A stretch of 64,000 bases of DNA. It comes from Lentimicrobiaceae bacterium (GTDB lineage Bacteria > Bacteroidota > Bacteroidia > Bacteroidales > JAGONC01). The notes below the pieces were generated by a model. That model saw only the letters and a program-made list of their open reading frames with translations, ran no database searches and was not told where the DNA came from. Numbering within the stretch: position 1 is the stretch's first letter; every line of letters starts with the position of its first letter. The stretch is taken from contig JAGONC010000011.1 of NCBI GenBank assembly GCA_017993235.1, positions 1-64,000 of the forward strand, read 5' to 3'. A program made the translations under genes and the position numbers. Positions 53,298 to 60,709 of the stretch are shown piece after piece.

Positions 53298-54989
53298 CTA
53301 TTTCTCCTTGAGAACGGCTTCCAGATAGTCCATGGTAGCGATCACCTCTGGATCATCCGGATCTGCAATGAGAATGTATTGTAAATAACCCAGTGCATTT
53401 CTGAAAGAAGCTTTTGCTGCATCCTGGTTTGTGTGTAAGGCTTTTTCGCCTGCAGTAAAATAATAATATGACAGGTATTTGTAACATTCCTGAAGGTATT
53501 TCTGGTTCTTGACCGTATCACCCTCCCTGATCAGAACCATTGCTTTTTCATAATCAGAAACTGCCAGACCCTGCATTTGATCAGGATCCAGCTGGGATCG
53601 TACCCTTCCCCGAAGCAGGTAACCGGTAAAAGCATTGGGACTTACCTCCGTCACGCGTGTAAATGAAGTGTCCGCTTTTTGCAGGAGCATGACTTTTTCA
53701 ATTGAATCGGTGACCTGAACTGTATCCAGAGCCCACATATAAAATTCCTTACCGATATTGTAATACGTATTTCGTTCATTATCAACCCCTTCCTGCAAAC
53801 CAGTCATGTACCAGTCAATAGCCTCCGAATGATCTTTTAACTGGGTCAGCTTCTGTGTAATTTCCGGTATCAGTTCGGTTTTTGAATGATCCATCTGAAA
53901 AGCGAGGATTAGATTCCGCACTCCAACAGAATCCTGGCCATTCTTAATCAGGAGCCTTCCCTTATAGACATAATCCGATGAAATGAGTTTATCAGGAGGT
54001 TCCAATTTATATAACATTTCAATGCTTTCCAGTCCCCTGCCATACTGGCCAAGTTCATAGCTCATGTACGCTTTTAACCGGTGAAGAACAGGCGAATCTG
54101 GACTGGCCTTCAGGAGGGTATCAACAATGGTGTTGGCCTTTTCATATTCGTCAGAAAAAAATAATATGTACGCATACTGTTCCTGGACATCGGCACAATA
54201 GTCCGCCAAGGAAAGGTATTTTTCATAATATCTTTTCGCTTCGTAGTATTTGCCGAAGTCATAGTTCAATTCACCATAGTATCTGTAGACTGCTATCTGG
54301 TTGGAATCAAGCCTGATGGCAATATTAAAAGCGTTGGATGCTTCAAGATAGTTTTTCGCTTTTGTAAAGAGCTTCCCCAGTTTAATATAGGCCGGAATGC
54401 AACTCTTATTGTAAAAAATGGCTCTTTGATATTCATTGACAGCTTCTCCAAGGGACAAGTCGAGATACTTCATATCTCCCTTTAGCAAATAGTAATCCGG
54501 ATTCTTGTCGTCGAGGGATTCCAGGATGGCAAGGTACTTTTGGGCTGTGGTGAAATCCTTGATTTTTTCCGAAAGAGCAATCCTGACCACTTCCGATAAA
54601 AAGTTCAGGTCATTTTTAGATAACTTCCGCCCCTTTTCAAAATACTCCAGTGCCTGAGTATTCAAACCTTTGTAGTAACTGATCCTGCCAAGGCCCGCAT
54701 AATTCAACGGTTCAAGTGGATTCCTTTCCATACCAGCATTGAAAGCACGTTCCGATGAGTCTTGATGCATCAATTTATCATAAACATCACCGAGATAAAA
54801 GTATGCTTTTGCACTATTGGGATCTTTTAGGATGGCCCTGACAAAATACGATTTAGCGGTTTGGTTTTGCTCTTCATGCAGATACCAGATTCCCCGGGAC
54901 AATTCCTGGGAAAATAAGGCAGATGATCCGGTCAGGAAAAGAACGACCGTAAGACAAAATAAATATCTTAATTGATTTGTCATTTTCAT
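53298..54989 (-). CDS. Exported TPR-repeat protein of the exbBD-tonB operon
   Basis: 563 residues from ATG 54989. Signal peptide LFCLTVVLFLTGSSALFSQ. Then about 12 tetratricopeptide repeats, for example AKAYFYLGDVYDKLMHQDSS, PLNYAGLGRISYYKGLNTQA, CIPAYIKLGKLFTKAKNYLE. It is the last gene in the order exbB, exbD, exbD, tonB, small membrane protein, PstS-like, TPR, found repeatedly in Bacteroidota. The TPRs likely make it a periplasmic scaffold. No enzymatic motif. Nearest gene is 14 bases away. Confidence 0.88.
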   Translation of the reverse strand: MKMTNQLRYLFCLTVVLFLTGSSALFSQELSRGIWYLHEEQNQTAKSYFVRAILKDPNSAKAYFYLGDVYDKLMHQDSSERAFNAGMERNPLEPLNYAGLGRISYYKGLNTQALEYFEKGRKLSKNDLNFLSEVVRIALSEKIKDFTTAQKYLAILESLDDKNPDYYLLKGDMKYLDLSLGEAVNEYQRAIFYNKSCIPAYIKLGKLFTKAKNYLEASNAFNIAIRLDSNQIAVYRYYGELNYDFGKYYEAKRYYEKYLSLADYCADVQEQYAYILFFSDEYEKANTIVDTLLKASPDSPVLHRLKAYMSYELGQYGRGLESIEMLYKLEPPDKLISSDYVYKGRLLIKNGQDSVGVRNLILAFQMDHSKTELIPEITQKLTQLKDHSEAIDWYMTGLQEGVDNERNTYYNIGKEFYMWALDTVQVTDSIEKVMLLQKADTSFTRVTEVSPNAFTGYLLRGRVRSQLDPDQMQGLAVSDYEKAMVLIREGDTVKNQKYLQECYKYLSYYYFTAGEKALHTNQDAAKASFRNALGYLQYILIADPDDPEVIATMDYLEAVLKEK

Positions 54990-55023
54990 TTGATTATTAA
55001 GGCAGAACATGATTTGATTGTTT

Positions 55024-55968
55024 TCATAAATGATCCTTCACCCTGACGATCCTGACGGGAGCCTGCGCAGGCAGGATCCCGGCTTTCAGGATGATGCGCT
55101 GACCTTTGTCGCTTGCTAAAAACGCCATAAAGCCAGTCGCCAGACCGTTTCTTGGTTCGGTTGAAATAGCATAAATATCCCTTGTCAGGGGGTAGGATCC
55201 ATCAGAAATATAGGCCTGAAATGGCTGGTAACTGTTTTCCCATGTAGCCTTTTCTTCCCTGGATAAAGCCAGAACGTTAATTTTCTTTAAAAACGATAAC
55301 TGGGTGGTGTCATCCATATCACTGATCCAACTGACACCAATCAATCCCAGGGCATTTTCGTGTTTTGCGACATAATCCACCACATCCAGATTCTGTTCCA
55401 GTGCATACAGGTGTTTCGAGAAATCTTTTCCACTACAGATAGAGTCATGGATGAAACGGACGGTACTGGATTGTTGATTATCGAAGATCACCTCAATGGA
55501 ACCTGACCGATTGGCAGGGTTCACTTGACTCCATTGACTGATCTCGCCTGTCATAATCCGTTGAAAATCATGCATGGCGAGCAGGTTATCCGGATTATCC
55601 GGATGTATAACAAGGGCAACTGCGTCGGTGGCAATCTTAAGTTCCCTGGGAAATAAATCCTTATGTCTGAAAAAGTCCTTTTCCTCTTTTTTAAGCAGCC
55701 TTGAAACAACAACCAGCCGGACACTATCCCCGAGCAACAACTGAACAGCCATTTGTTCAGGCAGATATCTCGATTGAATCTCCGCATAATGGTAAAGCCC
55801 ATGAAAAACCATTAATTCGGCTTCGAGGATAGGCCGGAAGGATTCATCAACTCCGATTGTAATTCTACCCGTGGTTGGAGTATCAGCATAAGGATCCCTG
55901 TTAATACCCTTGCACCCTGTCAGCAGGGTTATTATGAAAATCATCAGGATACTATTTACTTTTTTCAT
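55024..55968 (-). CDS. PstS-like phosphate-binding lipoprotein
   Basis: Lipobox in LMIFIITLLTGCKG, so a lipid-anchored periplasmic binding protein of 314 residues. Family features: ITIGVDESFRPILEAELMVF, IATDAVALVIHPDNPDN, MTGEISQWSQVNP and RNGLATGFMAFLASDKGQRI (typical of PstS-type proteins). In the energy-transduction operon rather than with pstCAB, so it may sense phosphate for outer-membrane transport instead of feeding an ABC transporter; no pst permease is in the window. It overlaps the small membrane protein gene by 17 bases. Confidence 0.82.
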   Translation of the reverse strand: MKKVNSILMIFIITLLTGCKGINRDPYADTPTTGRITIGVDESFRPILEAELMVFHGLYHYAEIQSRYLPEQMAVQLLLGDSVRLVVVSRLLKKEEKDFFRHKDLFPRELKIATDAVALVIHPDNPDNLLAMHDFQRIMTGEISQWSQVNPANRSGSIEVIFDNQQSSTVRFIHDSICSGKDFSKHLYALEQNLDVVDYVAKHENALGLIGVSWISDMDDTTQLSFLKKINVLALSREEKATWENSYQPFQAYISDGSYPLTRDIYAISTEPRNGLATGFMAFLASDKGQRIILKAGILPAQAPVRIVRVKDHL

Positions 55969-56155
55969 TTTTAAGATAGGTTAGATTCCTATACAAACGG
56001 AAAACTCCATACAAAATGAACAGGATACTGAATATGATCCGAATCGCAGGCTCCAGCGAGCTTTTAAACCAGTCGGAGACCCAAAGGAATATTCCGGCAC
56101 CGATATAGACTGGAGCCATGACAAATCCCAAAATGATAAGAAATCTGGCTGACAT
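55952..56155 (-). CDS. Small two-helix membrane protein
   Basis: 67 residues: two membrane helices (FLIILGFVMAPVYIGAGIFLW, then AIRIIFSILFILYGVFRLY) and a basic tail (LKNEKSK). Not recognised as a named family. It lies between tonB and the PstS-like gene in the operon, overlapping the latter by 17 bases. Such small proteins recur at this position in Bacteroidota exbBD-tonB operons, which suggests a conserved subunit. Confidence 0.65.
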   Translation of the reverse strand: MSARFLIILGFVMAPVYIGAGIFLWVSDWFKSSLEPAIRIIFSILFILYGVFRLYRNLTYLKNEKSK

Positions 56156-56179
56156 AATGTGCTTGTTTGAGGTTCCTCA

Positions 56180-57000
56180 TTATATCAACTGAAACTTAAT
56201 GGGCATGTTGAACCTCACGGGGACCGGTCTGCCATTTTGTTTTCCAGGATTCCAGCGAGGCATTTTGGATATGACCCGGACTGCTTCCTCATCGCATCCA
56301 GCCCCTATTCCCCTTAACACCTTAATATCTGATATGTTCCCGTTTTTATCCACAATAAAGGTAACATATACAGTTCCCTCCACATCACTCTCCTTGGCCA
56401 GTTGGGGATATGTAACGTTTTTCATCAAATACTCGCGTAAAGCTGCTTCACCTCCGGGGAAGTCCGGCATTTGTTCAACAAACGTATAGGGTTCCTCTGT
56501 TTCTTCCACGATTTGCTGATCTTCCACGGGCATAGTCTCTGGCATAACTGCTTCAGGAGCATCCGTCCCTTTATCATAATTAATGGTTCCCACCGCAGCT
56601 TTGCTTTGTGTCACTTCCTCCTGGGTTTTAGGTTCTTCTTCATCAGCTACCTCTTCATCGGGTTTAATGACCGGAGCGGTAAATTTTATGACGTTTTTCA
56701 GCAGTGGGGGGGGGGCGGTAACTCTGCGATGATCTCATCTACTTTTTCTGCAGGTTTGTCAAGTTTAATATCTGTCAGAACCCTGACTGAAACATCCCTC
56801 TCTTTTCGTTCCGGTGTTATTCGTTTAATGATGACCGGAGCAGTGGAACCCGCAGTAAAAACAATAATGGCAATAATCAGGGAAATCAGATGCCGTTTAG
56901 ATGCAGAAGTACGCATGAGATAAGCACCATAATCCCGGTTTCTGTTTTCGAAGACGATCCGGCACCATTCTTTAGAAAAAATATTGACTTTAGAGGACAT
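56180..57000 (-). CDS. tonB: TonB-family protein, frameshifted at a C10 tract
   Basis: Energy transducer linking ExbBD to outer-membrane receptors. The first part (from 57000) has SKVNIFSKEWCRIVFENRN, a membrane helix (HLISLIIAIIVFTAGSTAPV) and a proline-rich stretch, then runs out of frame at the C10 tract (56706-56715) and stops. In another frame the text continues KNVIKFTAPVIKPDEEVADE and into the C-terminal TonB domain (FPGGEAALREYLMKN, GTVYVTFIVDKNGNISDI, MPRWNPGKQNGRPVPVRF). Changing the tract by one base (11 C, or 8 C) restores one ORF. It is either a sequencing error, phase variation or real inactivation. Confidence 0.85.
56706..56715 (-). repeat. C10 homopolymer at the tonB frameshift
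   Basis: Ten consecutive C on the minus strand (G on the plus) in the proline codons of tonB. Homopolymers of this length are prone to slippage in replication and to error in sequencing. The preceding codons read GAG TTA CCG, and the downstream frame resumes as CCA CTG CTG AAA AAC. Confidence 0.9.
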
Positions 57001-57033
57001 TTTCTGTAGAATTTATAATGATTTATAATCACC

Positions 57034-57660
57034 TCAGCCTGATATGTGGCTTAAGAGTTCAAGATCGTAGTCGGTTATGTCAACGATGGCATAACGTCCA
57101 ATGTTGCAAATCGCCATTTCATCCAGAATATCGATCAGATTCTTATATGAGGCAGCGTCGGTAGCTTTAATCAGCACAATAGGAGATGACTTGTCTGCAA
57201 TGATCTCACTCCTCTTTTTATTGAAATCATCGTCTGACATCCTGACGGCATCCTTTTTGTCTTTCAGCTCCAGAACCTTGACCATCACGTCATAATTCCT
57301 CTTGATCAAATACTCCCGGATGCCTTTGGCGGAGAAATCCGTCGCTTCCATTTTGGGATCCACATCATTTTCCCTGGTACCTTCATAATAAAACACCTTA
57401 TTATTGGCTCCAAGGATGATCGTGATTGCCCTTGAAGCCTTGACTTTGGTCTGCTCTTCCTCTGCTACCTTTTCCTTGCTCGGCATCGCAATTTCCATGG
57501 TCTGGGGTTTGATCAGGGTTGTCGTCAGCATAAAAAAGGTTATCAAAAGAAATCCAAGGTCCACCATAGGGGTAAAATCAATCCGCGTGGAAACTTTTTT
57601 GGGGGTCGTTCGCTTTTGCTTTTGACCACTCCCGGGGCTATCTTGTTGTATCTCAGCCAT
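57034..57660 (-). CDS. exbD: ExbD/TolR-family biopolymer transport protein, second copy
   Basis: 208 residues: one N-terminal membrane helix with the conserved Asp (RIDFTPMVDLGFLLITFFML, Asp near residue 33), a proton-path residue in ExbD, then a periplasmic domain (MEIAMPSKEKVAEEE, SPIVLIKATDAASYKNLIDIL, ending in YDLELLSHISG). It has a longer periplasmic insertion than E. coli ExbD (141 residues). Adjacent to the other ExbD (4 bases), as in Bacteroidota operons with two ExbD proteins, and to tonB. Confidence 0.92.
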   Translation of the reverse strand: MAEIQQDSPGSGQKQKRTTPKKVSTRIDFTPMVDLGFLLITFFMLTTTLIKPQTMEIAMPSKEKVAEEEQTKVKASRAITIILGANNKVFYYEGTRENDVDPKMEATDFSAKGIREYLIKRNYDVMVKVLELKDKKDAVRMSDDDFNKKRSEIIADKSSPIVLIKATDAASYKNLIDILDEMAICNIGRYAIVDITDYDLELLSHISG

Positions 57661-57664
57661 ACGA

Positions 57665-58279
57665 TTATAGGATTATTTTTTCTGGATTTTGTTCAAGACT
57701 CGTAATGAGGTTGTATCGGTTCTCATTCAGATCCTGCAATGTATTCATCACATTCCGGATCATGGGATACGTAGTGGTCTGATCTGCCTTAATGGCTATC
57801 CTTGCCTGTGGTTTAACCAGTCTGGCCACTTTGACCCAACTCTTCAGCTGATTATTCGTGGAATCTGCCGGGATACCAAGGAGGTTCTCCTTCAAATCCC
57901 TGTCGCCAGGGCTTAGTGCAAGGTAGGATTTCATCTGTTCAATAGGGATGCCAAAGCGGTTGACAAGGCTGAACTTGGTGATCTCCTCCTGGGTAAAAGG
58001 AATAGAATAGATCTCCCCCATCTTTTTCAACATCTCCTGCCGCTCGCTCTGGCCATCCATTCCGATGAAAACTTTTCCGTTTTCATCAACAAGGATCATA
58101 AGAACATCGCGCTCCGGAATTTTTATTTCCGAAATGGAGGATGGGGTGTTGACCATGATCGGTTCAGGCTGTGTGAAGTTGGACGTCAACATAAAAAATG
58201 TCAGTAACAAAAAGGCGACATCACACATAGCTGTCATGTCAATGGCAGTGCTTTTATGCGGAACTGTTACTTTTGGCAT
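57665..58279 (-). CDS. exbD: ExbD/TolR-family biopolymer transport protein, first copy
   Basis: 204 residues: N-terminal membrane helix with the proton-path Asp (STAIDMTAMCDVAFLLLTFF), followed by a periplasmic domain with PEPIMVNTPSSISEI and VDENGKVFIGMDGQ, ending in the ExbD-like AIKADQTTTYPMIRNVMNTL. It precedes the second exbD and follows exbB by 12 bases. Together the two ExbD copies and ExbB form the inner-membrane motor driven by proton motive force. Confidence 0.92.
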   Translation of the reverse strand: MPKVTVPHKSTAIDMTAMCDVAFLLLTFFMLTSNFTQPEPIMVNTPSSISEIKIPERDVLMILVDENGKVFIGMDGQSERQEMLKKMGEIYSIPFTQEEITKFSLVNRFGIPIEQMKSYLALSPGDRDLKENLLGIPADSTNNQLKSWVKVARLVKPQARIAIKADQTTTYPMIRNVMNTLQDLNENRYNLITSLEQNPEKIIL

Positions 58280-58291
58280 GTTATTCAGTTT

Positions 58292-59098
58292 TTAATGATT
58301 CTGCGCATAGGTCTGTACAATGCTGAATCCTGCCTCGTCTATGCTATGAAGCAACTTATCGATCCTGGTTGTATAGACATTATAAAAGATGACCGCAAGG
58401 GCCGCAGTAGCAATACCAAAAGCAGTATTAATCAACGCCTCGGAAATCCCGGTTGCCAAAGCCACCGAATCAGGGGCACCTGCATGAGCCAGAGCGGCAA
58501 ATGCCCGGATCATGCCCAGGACAGTCCCCAGTAGACCCATCAGGGTTGCAATAGAGGAAATGGTGGCAAGGATCACCAGATTCTGCTGCAAACCAGGTAA
58601 TTCCAGACTGGTTGCTTCCTCCACTTCTTTCTGCACAGCAAGCATCTGTTGTTCCTTGGTCATCCCTTTTTCCTTCTCAATCTCCTGATATTTAGCGATA
58701 GCAGAATAAATGACATTGGCGACTGAACCCTTTTGCCTGTCGCACAATTTTTTTGCATTATCCAACTGGTCCCTCGAAAGCAGATGCTTGATGTTTTGTA
58801 CGAATTTCAACACATTACCTTTGCCTGATGCTTTCCTGATCGCAAAGTACCGTTCAATGGAAAAAGTAATAACGGTAAGAAGAAGACACATTAAGATGGG
58901 GACAATAATACCCCCCTTATAGATCGTTCCCAGGTAATTCCCTGGAATGGGTGAGTTAGCAGGATCATTACCCTGGAAATTGGTTGGTTCACCCATCACT
59001 AATTTAAAAATGATGATCGAAACAACCAGTGCAACAGGAATGACTGATGCAGAAAATACATTTTTCAGATTGTTCATTAAATCTTTAATCTTGTTCAT
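58292..59098 (-). CDS. exbB: ExbB/MotA/TolQ-family proton channel
   Basis: 268 residues with three main membrane helices (VPILMCLLLTVITF, LVILATISSIATLMGLLGTVLGM, GISEALINTAFGIATAALAVIF) and a long N-terminal extension. The MotA/ExbB signature is in the 170-235 region (SIATLMGLLGTVLGMIRAF and ALATGISEALINTAFGI). First gene of the operon on the minus strand. The 178-base gap before the next gene on the right holds no clear promoter box. Confidence 0.93.
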   Translation of the reverse strand: MNKIKDLMNNLKNVFSASVIPVALVVSIIIFKLVMGEPTNFQGNDPANSPIPGNYLGTIYKGGIIVPILMCLLLTVITFSIERYFAIRKASGKGNVLKFVQNIKHLLSRDQLDNAKKLCDRQKGSVANVIYSAIAKYQEIEKEKGMTKEQQMLAVQKEVEEATSLELPGLQQNLVILATISSIATLMGLLGTVLGMIRAFAALAHAGAPDSVALATGISEALINTAFGIATAALAVIFYNVYTTRIDKLLHSIDEAGFSIVQTYAQNH

Positions 59099-59276
59099 GG
59101 TAATTAAGAATTAACGGTTCATGCATTTGATTGATTTTGGGCCAGGATTACTCTCTGGATTTATACAGAAATAACCATAATGGAAACCTTGGCATAGCCA
59201 GAATCCTATTCCATATCATCTGATATGGAATCATAAATTCGCTACACCACGATAAATTCAGGAAGATGTGTGGGAA

Positions 59277-59681
59277 CTAGATTCGTATTACCACTAGATT
59301 ATTCAGAACAAACCTCTCTGTACAGAAGAGATTGATCACGTCAAGAAAATTATAAGAAAGTTGTTCCTGAGAGATTATAAAGGGCGAATAAGATGGAGCA
59401 TGGATAGATTTTATCAGGATGAATTTGATCGATTTTTTGGTTAAAAGCGAAGCAATAGTTAAGTAATTATTAATATCCGTTTGATTGCTTTCCTTAATAC
59501 CATGTACAGATCTGTCATCATTTAGTCGGGCGAAATTGAGCTCATTGCACTTATTAAGCTGATAATTAGAAACGAAGTGCGCGATATTTCTGGTATTTGA
59601 AAGAATGAAATTATATTGCAAGACATTTAGGAGGGCTAACAGGCAAGCCAATACTATGATACCTGTCCTTTTCATTTTCAT
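59277..59681 (-). CDS. Hypothetical protein with N-terminal membrane segment
   Basis: 134 residues from ATG 59681 (ATG 59675 also possible), AT-richer than neighbours. An N-terminal hydrophobic segment (IIVLACLLALLNVLQYNFIL) could be a signal anchor; the remainder has no recognised motif. It may be a truncated gene or a false ORF, because no family similarity is evident and codon use looks looser. Between exbB and the second tonB on the same strand. Confidence 0.35.
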   Translation of the reverse strand: MKMKRTGIIVLACLLALLNVLQYNFILSNTRNIAHFVSNYQLNKCNELNFARLNDDRSVHGIKESNQTDINNYLTIASLLTKKSIKFILIKSIHAPSYSPFIISQEQLSYNFLDVINLFCTERFVLNNLVVIRI

Positions 59682-59784
59682 AACAATTGGTTGCAAAAAT
59701 AATTCAAAATAGACCTATAATATAATTTTTTCATGATTTCTTTCATAATGACATTTCGACACATATATGAGTATTTCGTTCTCG

Positions 59785-60477
59785 TTAAAGGGCAAACCTG
59801 ATTGGCATATTGATCAGCACACGGACAGGTTTCCCGCGTTGTTTACCCGGATTCCAGGTGGGCATTTTCTTCACTACCCGGATCGCTTCTTCATCACATC
59901 CGCCTCCAATTCCCTTCAGGACCTTTACACCACTGATGTATCCATTAGATTCCACAACAAATATTATGTAAACAGTTCCCTGAATATTATTTTTCCTGGC
60001 CTCTGGAGGATACTGGATATTTTTCTGGAGGTATAGCATCCTGGCCGCATCTCCACCAGGAAAAGAAGGAGATTCTTCGACGACCATAAAGACTTCGTCT
60101 TCATTAATTCCTTCTTCCGCAACGCCGGTCCCCATTTCAACACCGGATCCTCCATTTTCATCCATTGGTATATTCTCGTCGATTTCAGCATTTACCCTGA
60201 CATCATCATCCACAATATCCCTATCCCCGACCCTCTGGAGAATACTGGTCTGCTCCGGTAATGAGGGTAGAGAAGGTTGTTCCTTGTGTCCAGTTTGAAT
60301 GACCACTTCATCTATTATTCCAATATTTTCTCTGGAAAGGAACACGATTTCTTTTCGTTCATGCTGTTTCCATTCAAGAGCCATCAAAGTCAATGCAAGT
60401 GCGATAATCAGACCAGTCTGAATCAAAATTCCCCGCTTACCTTCCAGATCTGCTTTAGGACTTTTATTGACAACCAT
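59785..60477 (-). CDS. tonB: TonB-family protein, second copy
   Basis: 230 residues. The N-terminus (VNKSPKADLEGKRGILIQTG, then a membrane helix ALALTLMALEW) is the typical Bacteroidota form. A negatively charged periplasmic linker follows (DDDVRVNAEIDENIPMDENG). The C-terminal TonB domain is intact: FPGGDAARMLYLQKN, GTVYIIFVVESNGYISGVKV, CDEEAIRVVKKMPTWNPGKQ. It is not part of the exbBD operon and is under the shared composite promoter at 60499-60565. It can substitute for the frameshifted copy. Confidence 0.93.
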   Translation of the reverse strand: MVVNKSPKADLEGKRGILIQTGLIIALALTLMALEWKQHERKEIVFLSRENIGIIDEVVIQTGHKEQPSLPSLPEQTSILQRVGDRDIVDDDVRVNAEIDENIPMDENGGSGVEMGTGVAEEGINEDEVFMVVEESPSFPGGDAARMLYLQKNIQYPPEARKNNIQGTVYIIFVVESNGYISGVKVLKGIGGGCDEEAIRVVKKMPTWNPGKQRGKPVRVLINMPIRFAL

Positions 60478-60498
60478 TTTAAATGCTTTTTAGCTCAT

Positions 60499-60565
60499 CA
60501 AAGATACTTTAAAGAGAATAAATAAAAAGTCAAACTTTCTGGTGATTGTGTAAAGATTTTGTAAA
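60499..60565 (-). promoter_or_regulatory. Composite promoter with OmpR-type direct repeat, second tonB
   Basis: On the minus strand: TTTACA-AAATC-TTTACA (60549-60565), a TTTGACTTTT block (60525-60534), 24 bases after its TTTG the -7 box TATCTTTG (60499-60506), 22 bases before the start codon. It shares all parts and spacings with 52092-52158. Confidence 0.65.
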
Positions 60566-60635
60566 GAATCTTTTCGATCGCTGTTTTAACTCAGAACGAA
60601 AGGTAATGAACAATAGTATGTTTTTATTGTTTATT

Positions 60636-60707
60636 GGTTGCAGGTTACAGGTTGCAGGTTGTAAGTTAACCTGTAACCTGTAACTTGGAACTTGCGACCT
60701 GCAACCC
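60636..60707. repeat. Inverted heptamer arrays, AACCTGY family
   Basis: Left arm on the minus strand: GGTTGCA, GGTTACA, GGTTGCA, GGTTGTA. Right arm on the plus strand: AACCTGT, AACCTGT, AACTTGG, AACTTGC, GACCTGC, AACCC. The arms meet at AGTTAAC, giving a long imperfect hairpin directly after the stop of the GNAT fusion gene (60710). The unit is the same as at 2131-2186, 58 kb away. It could serve as the gene's terminator. Confidence 0.88.
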
Positions 60708-60709
60708 AA

